From Pachyseris speciosa (taxonomy: Eukaryota; Cnidaria; Anthozoa; Scleractinia; Pachyseridae): a stretch of 64,000 bases of DNA. The notes under the pieces are model-generated. The model was given only the letters and a program-made list of their open reading frames with translations. It had not been told where the DNA came from and searched no databases. Positions 28,129-40,545 of this stretch are shown in pieces. Within the stretch, counting starts at the first letter, position 1. Each line of letters begins with the position of its first letter. Location: assembly GCA_016490735.1 (NCBI GenBank), contig JAEMWC010000133.1, positions 1,241,001 through 1,305,000 of the forward strand. Direction: 5' to 3'. Both the position numbers and the translations under genes were made by a program.

Positions 28129-31100
28129 TGGATAGTAATAGCCTAAAGTTTAAAATAATCTCGCTGAACGTTCGAGGTATACGAAATTTCGAAAAGCGGA
28201 AATCAATTTTCAATTGGTTAATGAAGCAAAATTCCGACATCATTTTTTTTGCAAGAAACATACAGCACTGAGGATATTGAAAATCAATGGAAAAAACAAT
28301 GGCCTGGAGACATATACTTCGCTCATGGCTCTACCCATAGTCGGGGGTTGCTATCCTTATACGCAAATCCTTTGACTTTAAATTGCAATCAATTCAAGCC
28401 GATAAGGAGGGAGATTTTTATTTATAGAAGCAAAAATTCAAGATGAGCCCTTCTTTTTGGTAAATATCTATGCCCCCAATAGTGTCACTAGCCAGTCTTT
28501 GTTCTTCCAATCATTGACCGAACTTCTTTGTGACGAGCAATACCAAGGGACTGATCACAAAAATTATATTAGGCGGGGACTTGAATATCACTTTTGACCC
28601 TGATCTAGACTGTTCGGGTGGAAAACCAGTGCTAAAAGGATCGGTGAAGTTTGTAGACGACATTTTGTTAAATAATGATTTAGTAGACATCTGGAGAATC
28701 CGTAATCCCGATACCAAAAAAGTTTACTTGGAGGCAAAAAAGCCCAATAATTCAAAGGCGATTGGACTACTGGCTAATAAGCGATTTGCTACAGGACGAT
28801 GTAGCTAATGTAGACATTGTAACAGCAATCAAAACGGACCATTCCGCAATAACCCTTGAAATTAACAGCTTAAAAGATCAACAGCGTGGTTCCTCTTTCT
28901 GGAAGTTCAATAACAGCCTATTAGAAGACCCTCTGTACGCTCAGTGCTTACGTGATGGTTTCCCAAAGTGGCTTGACGAAATTAATTATTGTGATGATTT
29001 GAGAGTTAAATGGGATTGGATGAAATATAAAATTCGTGAGGAAAGTATATCTTACAGTAAATCAAAAGCTAAGGAAAGGAGAAATAAATGCAAGATATTG
29101 AAAGAAAACTTAAGTTTTGTGAGGAGAAAATAGCGGAAACGCCCACGCAGGAAAACTTAGCAAATCTTGAATCGGCTAAAGTGGAATATGAAAACGAGTA
29201 CAATTATATTGTGAGGGGATCAATGATTCGTTCCCGTGTGACATGGCTTGAGCAAGGAGAAAAAATAGTAAATACTTTTTGAATTTAGAAACTAGAAATA
29301 AGAAGAAAAGTTGCATAAGAAAACTGGTTCGGGACAACGATGAGGAGACCACTGATTCAAAAACCATAATGAATGAAATATACAACTTCTACTCAGACCT
29401 TTATGATGAAAAGCCCGGAATACGAACTGACTATACAAATTGTCCCTTCCTTCAGAACTCTTCGTTAATTCCCAAGCTATCTGATCCAATGCGCGATTTG
29501 TGCGAAGGTCAGTTAACATACTCCGAATGTTTTAAGGTTTTGTCCACATTTAGTAACAATAAAACGCCTGGAAATGATGGGCTTACAATTGAATTTTACA
29601 AATTTTTCTGGCCAGAACTCGGGACGCTATTAGTGGATTCACTTAATTATGCTTATTTTTTATGGTGAACTATCAAATTCGCAAAAGCAAGCCATAATAA
29701 CCTTAATAGAGAAGAAAGACAAAGATAGGAGATGGATCAAAAATGGAGACCAATCTCTCTAGTTAATGTGGATGTCAAAATTGGCTCAAAAACTATCGCT
29801 CAAAGGTTAGAAAAGGTTTTACCTTACATTATTCACCATGATCAAAATGCCTTTGTCAAAGGGAGGACCATCTTCGATGCAGTGAGAACAATTAGCGACA
29901 TCATGGAATTCACAAGTGCGCGAGACTATCCAGGCATAATGACCGCTATAGACTTTGAAAAGGCCTTTGATTCTCTAAATTGGAACTTTGTCTCAAGATC
30001 ATTAGAATCCTTTGGTTTCGGAGCATCATTCTTAGCATGGATTAGAACATTTTATAAGAACATAACCAGCTGCGTTGCTAATAACGGCTTTTTCACTCCT
30101 TCATTCAAACTCAAACGAGGTGTTCGACAAGGCGATCCACTATCTCCTTCACTTTTCATCATAGTACTTGAATTACTGGCGATATCTATACGAAACAATG
30201 GACAAATTAAAGGTATCATGGTGGACGGAATGAAATTAAATTAGTTGCTTTTGCGGATGACATGACATCTTTTGTCTGTGACAAATCATCCCATAGCGCG
30301 CTTTTTGACACCCTAGAGTTGTTCGGTGCATACTCCGGATTAAGATTAACCAAGACAAAACAGAAATCCTCCTACTCGGAAATATGAACATCAGCAGTTC
30401 AGAATTGGGGGTGAATGAAATAAGCAAAGTTATAAAAATTTTAGGGATCAATTTTACAAAAAACTACTCGCTCTTCTACAAGCTTAATTTCGAATCAATT
30501 GAGAAATCTTTGAAAGGATTGTTAAACTGCTGGGATTGGAGAGGACTCACATTACTTGGAAAATACAAGTCATTAAATCGTTTGCTATTCCCAAGATTTT
30601 ATATAAAGTTACCCTTATCTCAAGAAATAAAGAGTTCATAAAGAAAATTAACACCTTATTATATTCTTTCGTATGGAAAGGAAGGACAAAATAAAGCGCA
30701 CAGCATTGATTAACTCTATTGATAAAGGAGGTTTAAAAATGCCCGATATTGAGTCAATGATCTCGGCTCAAAGAATAATTTGCATCAAGAGGTACCTATC
30801 TCATGAGCCAGCTACATGGAATTTCTTCTTAGATTTCTAACTTAAAAAAGTCGGAGGAAAATTCCTGTTTTATTGTAATTTCAGCTATCCACGGCTTCCT
30901 ATAGCACTCCCAGAGTTTTACAAAGAGTGTTTAGTGGCATGGACCTCTCTCAGCCAGGATAACCCTCTCTTAATCTCTGAAATAGCAAACCAAGTCATTT
31001 GGAATAACCGTTTTATTTGTATTGAATCTAAATCAATTTACAATCAAAGACTGATTGACTTCGGAATTGTTAAAGTTGGCGACTTATGCGACTCAAGAGG

Positions 31101-31784
31101 AGAATTAAAGTCCAACCAGGAGCCATTACATTCAATACTTTCGCCAATAGAACATTTCTTAATCTTTAGTATTTTTAGTGCAATTCCACAAGAGTGGCGG
31201 AAAACTTTAAAAGCGAATAAACTCTCTGTCCCCTTAAATACGAGAAATATAATTTCAGGTGACTTTTTCATTTGCGTATTAAAAGAAAAATTACTAACTT
31301 GGAGAAGCTCCACTCAAAAGAAATCTACGATAGTTTTATATCCAAAATATCCAACTCGCCAACAGCACAAAAGAAATACAACGAAATTTTCAACACAAAT
31401 ACCTTTCAGTTAGATTGGGAAAAAATATATTTACTGCCTTATGAAACTACCTTGGACACAAAGCTAAGGAAATTCCAATACAAAATATTAAACAGAATAT
31501 TGTATACAAACGACATGTTGTTTAAGTTTAAAAAAGTCGAATCTCCTCTGTGTGATTTTTGCGGAAATGAGATGGAGACTTTAGAACACCTCTTCTTCTA
31601 TTGTGTTAAAGTACGTTGTTTTTGGGGCGAATTGAAAGAATTGCTTAACTCGATGAAAATATCTGTTAATTCTTTTGAAATTAAAGACATTTTATTCGGA
31701 ATTTTAGTCTCATTACACGGAGCTGTCCTACTTAACTATATTATAATCCTTGAAAGTAAATATTCATATATCGTAGTAAACTAA
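28129..31784 (+). pseudogene. LINE ORF2 remnant (endonuclease, reverse transcriptase, CCHC)
   Basis: The endonuclease begins MDSNSLKFKIISLNVRGIRN at 28,129. It continues after a frameshift in a T-run (about 28,242-28,250) with LQETYSTEDIENQW, then has GGDLN (about 28,575) and TDHSAI (about 28,840), which are catalytic landmarks of AP-type endonucleases. The reverse transcriptase shows KWRPISLVNVDVKIGSK (29,741), the AIDFEKAFDSLNW block (29,946), RQGDPLSPSLF (30,126) and the catalytic FADD (30,250-30,261). The C-terminus has CDFCGN...H...C, a C-x2-C-x8-H-x4-C zinc motif (about 31,551), ending at TAA 31,782-31,784. The family nicks DNA and copies its RNA at the nick. This copy has many frameshifts and cannot make a full protein as written. 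Confidence 0.9.
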
Positions 31785-32178
31785 CCAAGACCGCATTATG
31801 TTTAACATCACTAGTTGCTAAGTTAAAAGAACTTTCGAATCCGAACGCTTCATTGCGAGAAAAAATAATAAGTTAAACTTTCATTATAAAAAATGGAATC
31901 CACTGCTTCCAATGATAGAGCAGTAGCTGGTATCGAAACAATTTTAACGTCTCCCGAACTCTTGTAGTTACTGTAATGATTCATGTAACTTAGCGTAGAG
32001 TATGTATTTTATTCAGTACTGCATGTAAGTTGGTGTCTTTTATTCTCTTTTTTTGTTTTGTTTTCTCATTTTAGAAATGTAAGTAGCGTTATCTAGAACT
32101 ATGTTAGTCTTGTGAAACTCTGTTTTTTGTGTGTGTTTGTTTCTTTGTAATAAAGGAAAAAAAAAAGGAAAAAAAAAA
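31785..32178 (+). other. LINE 3' untranslated region and poly(A)
   Basis: AT-rich stretch after the ORF2 stop. It includes a GT-rich run at about 32,128-32,140, an AATAAA signal at 32,149-32,154 and an A-run broken by GG (32,156-32,178), which joins directly to satellite sequence. This is the usual 3' end of a target-primed insertion. Confidence 0.8.
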
Positions 32179-34380
32179 CATTACACCAACTAACCCCAAC
32201 CCTATAATAAGCCAAAATTTCAAATCAATACAAAAGCTTAGGGTTAGACAACACTATTGGAATTCCCACATTTAAAAAATCCCCAAAGCTGAAATCCAAG
32301 CCAAACATTAAGAAAAACATACGCAAAACGTCAAAAATATTACCCCAACTAACCCCAACCCTAGCATAAGCCAAAATTAAAAATCGATACAAAAGCTTAG
32401 GGTTAGACAACACTTAACTGGAATTGCCCATAGTTAGGAGATCCCCAAAGCTGAAATCCAAGCAAAACATTAAGCAAAACATACGAAAAAGTTAAAAAAT
32501 ATTACCCAACTAACCCCAACCCTAAAATAACCTAAACTTGCAAATCGGTACAAAAGCTTAGGGTTAGACAACACTCTTTGAATTTCCCATATTTAGGATT
32601 TCCCCAAAGCTGAAATCCAAGCCAAACATTAAGCAAAACATACGCTAAAGGTCAAAAACATTACCCCAACTAACCTGAACCCTAACATAAGCCAAATTGC
32701 AAATCGGTAAAAAAAGCTTAGGGTTAGACAACACTATTAAAATTCCCCATATTTACGAGATCCCCAAAGCTGAAATCCAAGCCAAACATTAAGCAAAGCA
32801 TAAGCTTAACATCAAAAAACATTACACCAACTAACCCCAACCCTAAAATAAGCCAAAATTTCAAATCGGTACAAAAGCTTAGGGTTAGACAAAACTATTG
32901 GAATTCCCCATATTTAGAAGATCCCCAAAGCTGAAATCCAACCCAAACATTAAGAAAAACATACGCAAAAGTCAAAAATATTACCCCAACTAACCCCAAC
33001 CCTAGCATAAGCCAAAATTAAAAATCGATACAAAAGCTTAGAGTTAGACAACACTTAACTGGAATAGCCCATATTTAGGAGATCCCCAAAGCTGAAATCC
33101 AAGCAAAACATTAAGCAAAACATACGAAAAAGGTCAAAACCATTACCCAAACTAACCCCAACCCTAAAATAAGCTAAACTTGCAAATCGGTACAAAAGCT
33201 TAGGGTTAGACAACACTATTGGAATTTCCCATATTTAGGATATCCCCAAAGCTGAAATCCAAGCCAAAAATTAAGAAAAACATACGATAAAGGTCAAAAA
33301 AATTACCCCAACTAACCTGAACCCTAACATAAGCCAAACTTGCAAATCGGTAAAAAAGCTTAGGGTTAGACAACACTATTGGAATTCCCCATATTTAGGA
33401 GATCCCCAAAGCTGAAATCCAACCCAAACATTAAGCAAAACATACGTAAAAGCTCAAAAACATTACCCCAACTCACCCCAACCCTAGCATGAGCCAAAAT
33501 TGCAAATCGGTAAAAAAGCTTAGGGTTAGACAACACTATTGGAATTCCCCATATTTAGGAGATCCCCAAAGCTGAAATCCAAGCCAAACATTAAGCAAAG
33601 CATACGCTTAACATCAAAAAAACATTACACGAACTAACCCCAACCCTAAAATAAGCCAAAATTTCAAATCGGTACAAAAGCTTAGGGTTAGACAACACTA
33701 TTGGAATTCCCCACATTTAGAAGATCCCCAAAGCTGAAATCCAAGCCAAACATTAAGAAAAACATACGCAAAAGGTCAAAAATATTATCCCAACTAACCC
33801 CAACCCTAGCATAAGCCAAAATTAAAAATCGATACAAAAGCTTAGGGTTACACAACACTTAACTGGAATTGACCATATTTAGGAGATCCCCAAAGGTGAA
33901 ATCCAAGCCAAACATTAAGAAAAACATACGCAAAAGGTCAAAAATATTACCCCAACTAACCCCAACCCTAGAATAAGCTAAACTTGCAAATCGGTACAAA
34001 ATCTTAGGGTTAGACAACACTATTGGAATTCCCATATTTAGGATATCCCCAAAGCTGAAATCCAAGCCAAACATTTAGCAAAACATACGCTAAAGGTCAA
34101 AAACATTACCCCAACTAACATGAACCCTAACATAAGCCAAAAATGCAAATCGGTACAAAAGCTTACGGTTAGACAACACTATTGGAATTCCCCATATTTA
34201 GGAGATCCCCAAAGCTGAAATCCAAACCAAACACTAAGCAAAACATACGTCAAAGCTCAAAAACATTACCGCAACTAACCCTAACCCTAGGTTGAGCCAA
34301 AATTGCAAATCGGTACAAAACCTTAGGGTTAGACAACACTATTGGAATTCCCCATATTTAGAAGATCCCCAAAGCTGAAA

Positions 34381-37300
34381 TCCAACGAAAACATTAAGCA
34401 AAACATACATAAAAGCTTAAAAACATAACCCCAACTAACCCCAACACTAGCATGAGCCAAAATTTAAAATCCTTACAAAAGCTTAGGGTTAGACAACACT
34501 ATTGGAATTCCCCATATTTAAAAGATCCCCAAAGCTGAAATCCAAGCCAAACATTAAGAAAAACATACGCAAAAGGTCAAAAATATTACCCCAACTAACC
34601 CCAACCCTAGAATAAGCCAAAATTAAAAATCGATACAAAAGCTTAGGGTTAGACAACACTTACCTGGAATTGCCCATATTTAGGAGATCCCCAAAGCTGA
34701 AATCCAAGCAAAACATTAAGCAAAACAAACGAAAAAGGTCAAAAACATTACCCCAACTAACCCGAACCCTAGAATAAGCCAAAATTAAAAATCGATACAA
34801 AAGCTTAGGGTTAGACAACACTTAACTGGAATTGCCCATATTTAGGAGATCCCCAAAGCTGAAATCCAAGCAAAACATTAAGCAAAACATACGAAAAAGG
34901 TCAAAAACATTACCCCAACTAACCCCAACCCTAAAATAAGCTAAACTTGCAAATCGGTACAAAATCTTAGGGTTAGACAACACTATTGGAATTTCCCATA
35001 TTTAGGATATCCCCAAAGCTGAAATCCAAGCCAAACATTAAGCAAAACATACGCTAAAGGTCAAAAACATTACCCCAACTAACCTGAACCCTAACATAAG
35101 CCAAAATTGCAAATCGGTACAAAAGCTTAGGGTTAGAAAACACTATTGGAATTCCCCATATTTAGGAATTCCCCAAAGCTGAAATCCAACCCAAACATTA
35201 AGCAAAACATACGTAAAAGCTCAAAAACATTACCCCAACTAACCCCAACCCAAGCTTGAGCCAAAATTGCAAATCGGTACAAAAGCTTAGGGTTAGACAA
35301 CACTATTGGAATTCCCCATATTTAGGAGATCCCCAAAGCTGAAATCCAACGCAAACATTAAGCAAAGCATACGCTTAAGATCAAAAAAACATTACAGCAA
35401 CTAACCCCAACCCTAAAATAAGCCAAAATTTCAAATCGGTACAAAAGCTTAGGGTTAGACAACACTATTGGAATTCCCCATATTTAGAAGATCCCCAAAG
35501 CTGAAATCCAAGCCAAACATTCAGAAAAACATACGCAAAAGGTCAAAAATATTACCCCAACTAACCCCAACCCTAAAAAAAGCTAAACCTGCAAATCGGT
35601 ACAAAAGCTTAGGGTTATACAACACTATTGGAATTTCCCATATTTAGGATATCCCCAAAGCTGAAATCCAAGCCAAACATTAAGCAAAACATACGCTAAA
35701 GGTCAAAAACATTACCCCAACTCACCTGAACCCTAACATAAGCCAAAATTGCAAATCGGTACAAAAGCTTAGGGTTAGACAACACTATTGGAATTCCCCA
35801 TATTTAGGAGATCCCCAAAGCTGAAATACAACCCAAACATTAAGCAAAACATACGTAAAAGCTCAAAAACATTACCCCAACTAATCCCAACCCTAGCATG
35901 AACCAAAATTGCAAATCGGTAGAAAAGCTTAGGGTTAGACAACACTATTGGAATTCCCCATATTTAGAAGATCCCCAAAGCTGAAATCCAACGAAAACAT
36001 TAAGCAAAACATACATAAAAGCTTAAAAACATAACCCCAACTAACCCCAACACTAGCATGAGCCAAAATTTAAAATCCTTACAAAAGCTTAGGGTTAGAC
36101 AACACTATTGGAATTCCCCATATTTAAAAGATCCCCAAAGCTGAAATCCAAGCCAAACATTAAGAAAAACATACGCAAAAGGTCAAAAATATTACCCCAA
36201 CTAACCCCAACCCTAGAATAAGCCAAAATTAAAAATCGATACAAAAGCTTAGGGTTAGACAACACTTACCTGGAATTGCCCATATTTAGGAGATCCCCAA
36301 AGCTGAAATCCAAGCAAAACATTAAGCAAAACAAACGAAAAAGGTCAAAAACATTACCCCAACTAACCCGAACCCTAGAATAAGCCAAAATTAAAAATCG
36401 ATACAAAAGCTTAGGGTTAGACAACACTTAACTGGAATTGCCCATATTTAGGAGATCCCCAAAGCTGAAATCCAAGCAAAACATTAAGCAAAACATACGA
36501 AAAAGGTCAAAAACATTACCCCAACTAACCCCAACCCTAAAATAAGCTAAACTTGCAAATCGGTACAAAATCTTAGGGTTAGACAACACTATTGGAATTT
36601 CCCATATTTAGGATATCCCCAAAGCTGAAATCCAAGCCAAACATTAAGCAAAACATACGCTAAAGGTCAAAAACATTACCCCAACTAACCTGAACCCTAA
36701 CATAAGCCAAAATTGCAAATCGGTACAAAAGCTTAGGGTTAGACAACACTATTGGAATTCCCCATATTTAGGAATTCAACAAAGCTGAAATCCAACCCAA
36801 ACATTAAGCAAAACATACGTAAAAGCTCAAAAACATTACCCCAACTAACCCCAACCCAAGCTTGAGCCAAAATTGCATATCGGTACAAAAGCTTAGGGTT
36901 AGACAACACTATTGGAATTCCCCATATTTAGGAGATCCCCAAAGCTGAAATCCAACGCAAACATTAAGCAAAGCATACGCTTAAGATCAAAAAAACATTA
37001 CAGCAACTAACCCCAACCCTAAAATAAGCCAAAATTTCAAATCGGTACAAAAGCTTAGGGTTAGACAACACTATTGGAATTCCCCATATTTAGAAGATCC
37101 CCAAAGCTGAAATCCAAGCCAAACATTCAGAAAAACATACGCAAAAGGTCAAAAATATTACCCCAACTAACCCCAACCCTAAAAAAAGCTAAACCTGCAA
37201 ATCGGTACAAAAGCTTAGGGTTAGACAACACTATTGGAATTTCCCATATTTAGGATATCCCCAAAGCTGAAATCCAAGCCGAACATTAAGCAAAACATAC

Positions 37301-40110
37301 GCTAAAGGTCAAAAACATTACCCCAACTCACCTGAACCCTAACATAAGCCAAAATTGCAAATCGGTACAAAAGCTTAGGGTTAGACAACACTATTGGAAT
37401 TCCCCATATTTAGGAGATCCCCAAAGCTGAAATCCAACCCAAACATTAAGCAAAACATACGTAAAAGCTCAAAAACATTACCCCAACTAATCCCAACCCT
37501 AGCATGAGCCAAAATTGCAAATCGGTAGAAAAGCTTAGGGTTAGACAACACTATTGGAATTCCCCATATTTAGGAGATCCCCAAAGCTGAAATCCAAGCC
37601 AAACATTAAGCAAAGCATACGCTTAACGTCAAAAAAAATTACACCAACATAAGCCAAAATTTCAAATCGGTACAAAAGCTTAGGTTAGACAACACTATTG
37701 GAATTCCCCATATTTAGAAGATCCCCAAAGCTGAAATCCAAGCCAAACATTAAGAAAAACATACGCAAAAGGTCAAAAATATTACCCCAACTAACCCCAA
37801 CCCTAGCATGAGCCAAAATTGCAAATCGGTACAAAAGCTTAGGGTTAGACAACACTATTGGAATTCCCCATATTTAGGAGATCCCCAAAGCTGAAATCTA
37901 ACCCAAACACTAAGCAAAACATACGTAAAAGCTCAAAAACATTACCGCAACTAACCCTAACCCTAGGTTGAGCCAAAATTGCAAATCGGTACAAAAGCTG
38001 AGGGTTAGACAACACTATTGGAATTCCCATATTGAGGAGATCCCCAAAGCTGAAATCTAACCCAAACACTAAGCAAAACATACGTAAAAGCTCAAAAACA
38101 TTACCGCAACTAACCCTAACCCTAGGTTGAGCCAAAATTGCAAATCGGTACAAAAGCTTAGGGTTAGACAACACTATTGGAATTCCCCATATTTAGGAGA
38201 TCCCCAAAGCTGAAATCCAACGAAAACATTAAGCAAAACATACATAAAAGCTTAAAAACATAACCCCAACTAACCCCAACCCTAGCAGGAGCCAAAATTT
38301 ATAATCCTTACAAAAGCTTAGGGTTAGACAACACTATTGGAATTCCCCATATTTAAAAGATCCCCAAAGCTGAAATCCAAGCCAAACATTAAGAAAAACA
38401 TACGCAAAAGGTCAAAAATATTACCCCAACTAACCCCAACCCTAGAATAAGCCCAAATTAAAAATCGATACAAAAGCTTAGGGTTAGACAACACTTAACT
38501 GGAATTGCCCATATTTAGGAGATCCCCAAAGCTGAAATCCAAGCAAAACATTAAGCAAAACAAACGAAAAAGGTCAAAAACATTACCCCAACTAACCCCA
38601 ACCCTAGAATAAGCCAAAATTAAAAATCGATACAAAAGCTTAGGGTTAGACAACACTTAACTGGAATTGCCCATAGTTAGAAGATCCCCAAAGCTGAAAT
38701 CCAAGCAAAACATTAAGCAAAACATACGAAAAAGGTCAAAAACATTACCCCAACTAACCCCAACCCTAAAATAAGCTAAACTTGCAAATCGGTACAAAAT
38801 CTTAGGGTTAGACAACACTATTGGAATTTCCCATATTTAGGATATCCCCAAAGCTGAAATCCAAGCCAAACATTAAGCAAAACATACGCTAAAGGTCAAA
38901 AACATTACCCCAACTAACCTGAACCCTAACATAAGCCAAAATTGCAAATCGGTACAAAAGCTTAGGGTTAGACAACACTATTGGAATTCCCCATATTTAG
39001 GAATTCCCCAAAGCTGAAATCCAACCCAAACATTAAGCAAAACATACGTAAAAGCTCAAAAACATTACCCCAACTAACCCCAACCCAAGCTTGAGCCAAA
39101 ATTGCAAATCGGTACAAAAGCTTAGGGTTAGACAACACTATTGGAATTCCCCATATTTAGGAGATCCCCAAAGCTGAAATCCAACGCAAACATTAAGCAA
39201 AGCATACGCTTAAGATCAAAAAAACATTACAGCAACTAACCCCAACCCTAAAATAAGCCAAAATTTCAAATCGGTACAAAAGCTTAGGGTTAGACAACAC
39301 TATTGGAATTCCCCATATTTAGAAGATCCCCAAAGCTGAAATCCAAGCCAAACATTCAGAAAAACATACGCAAAAGGTCAAAAATATTACCCCAACTAAC
39401 CCCAACCCTAAAATAAGCTAAACCTGCAAATCGGTACAAAAGCTTAGGGTTAGACAACACTATTGGAATTTCCGATATTTAGGATATCCCCAAAGCTGAA
39501 ATCCAAGCCAAACATTAAGCAAAACATACGCTAAAGGTCAAAAACATTACCCCAACTTACCTGAACCCTAACATAAGCCAAAATTGCAAATCGGTACAAA
39601 AGCTTAGGGTTAGACAACACTATTGGAATTCCTCATATTTAGGAGATCCCCAAAGCTGAAATCCAACCCAAACATTAAGCAAAACATACGTAAAAGCTCA
39701 AAAACATTACCCCAACTAACCCCAACCCTAGCATGAGCCAAAATTGCAAATCGGTAGAAAAGCTTAGGGTTAGACAACACTATTGGAATTCCCCATATTT
39801 AGGAGATCCCCAAAGCTGAAATCCAAGCCAAACATTAAGCAAAGCATACGCTTAACGTCAAAAAAATATTACACCAACATAAGCCAAAATTTCAAATCGG
39901 TACAAAAGCTTAGGGTTAGACAACACTATTGGAATTCCCCATATTTAGAAGATCCCCAAAGCTGAAATCCAAGCCAAACATTAAGAAAAACATACGCAAA
40001 AGGTCAAAAATATTACCCCAACTAACCCCAACCCTAGCATGAGCCAAAATTGCAAATCGGTACAAAAGCTTAGGGTTAGACAACACTATTGGAATTCCCC
40101 ATATTTAGGA
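34381..40110. repeat. Higher-order repeat, 2,229-bp (14-mer) period
   Basis: Diagnostic monomer variants recur at constant spacing. The variant TCCAACGAAAACATTAAGC starts at 34,381, 35,987 and 38,216. The variant with ACAAACGAAAAAGG is at about 34,726, 36,332 and 38,561. The variant ACGCTTAAGATC is at 35,371, 36,977 and 39,206. All three give steps of 1,606 and 2,229 bp. I read this as copy A (34,381-35,986, ten monomers), copy B (35,987-38,215, fourteen monomers) and copy C (38,216 to about 40,110, cut by the array edge). Copy A lacks the four-monomer block that ends copy B. A fourth marker (GCTTAACGTC at 37,621 and 39,850) again gives 2,229. Confidence 0.9.
37860..38174. repeat. Recent tandem duplication of one monomer variant
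   Basis: Two adjacent monomers share rare variants (GAAATCTAACCCAAACACTAAG, here split as GAAATCTAACCC and CAAACACTAAG, and ACCCTAACCCTAGGTTGAGC). A related unit sits at about 34,220-34,380 just before copy A. This marks a local duplication inside the tail of higher-order copy B. Confidence 0.75.
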
Positions 40111-40242
40111 GATCCCCAAAGCTGAAATCCAAGCCAAACATTAAGCAAAGCATACGCTTAACATCAAAAAGACATTACACCAATTAACCCCAACCCTAAC
40201 ATAAGACAAAATTGCAAATCGGTACAAAAGCTTAGGGTTAGA

Positions 40243-40470
40243 CAACATTATTTAGGATTATTAGGATTATTAGGAGATTCCCGAAGGTGAAATCAAGATC
40301 ATAAAAAAAGGGAAACACTAACTCGAAATGTACCCAAGATTACGAATCTCTAAAAGAGTTTATGGTTTGGCAAAAGTATTGGGAAAATGTTACACGTATG
40401 TTTAGGAGATCTCCGAAGCTGAAATCACAGCCAAAACTTCGAAATCTCTAAAAACAACTTTGGGTTAGGG
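40243..40470. repeat. Degenerate edge of the satellite array
   Basis: After the last good monomer there are three steps of a short repeat (ATTATTAGG-like). Then come two badly diverged monomer pieces, recognisable from GGAGATTCCCGAAGGTGAAATC near 40,272 (read as GGAGATTCCCGAAGG and GTGAAATC), TTTAGGAGATCTCCGAAGCT near 40,401 and TTGGGTTAGGGTTCAAG near 40,462. The array therefore decays over about 230 bp instead of ending at a clean breakpoint. Confidence 0.8.
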
Positions 40471-40545
40471 TTCAAGTTAAGTGCTACTACGATAAAATTT
40501 TGACATACCTTTTTTATTCCCGTAATTGGTAGTGTACTTCTTAGA

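Larger units (their letters stand above)
27190..32178 (+). mobile_element. L1/Tx1-type LINE inserted in the satellite
   Basis: Non-LTR retrotransposon of about 5 kb lying in the satellite. In order it has an L1-type ORF1 remnant (about 27,236-27,794), an AP-endonuclease domain (from about 28,129), a reverse transcriptase, a C-terminal CCHC motif, and a 3' tail with AATAAA at 32,149 followed by an A-rich end. The left flank ends in an A-run plus CGTTAC and the right flank resumes in an A-run plus CATTAC. This is compatible with a target duplication of about 16 bp with one mismatch, although the A-runs make the limits uncertain. The ORFs are broken by about ten or more small frameshifts, many in homopolymers. 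The 5' end may be truncated, since ORF1 has no clear start. Confidence 0.93.
32179..40242. repeat. 160-bp satellite DNA array, right block
   Basis: Same satellite family and orientation as the left block, about 50 monomers, separated from it by the LINE insertion. Subtypes are mixed in a fixed order instead of one subtype dominating, and one-base indels are much rarer than on the left. The first monomer resumes within the A-rich part of the unit (AACATTACACCAACTAACCC), exactly where the left block stops. From 34,381 on, neighbouring groups of monomers repeat as a higher-order unit. The last full monomer ends near 40,242. Confidence 0.97.

Noticed and set aside
1..40242. CRISPR-like array because of regular repeats
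   Set aside because: Whole 160-bp units are repeated with no unique spacers, and the window is eukaryotic.
1..40242. Naming the array as the centromere
   Set aside because: Size and higher-order structure fit, but no CENP-B-box-like motif was seen and no chromatin or map evidence is available. Left as a hypothesis in the findings.
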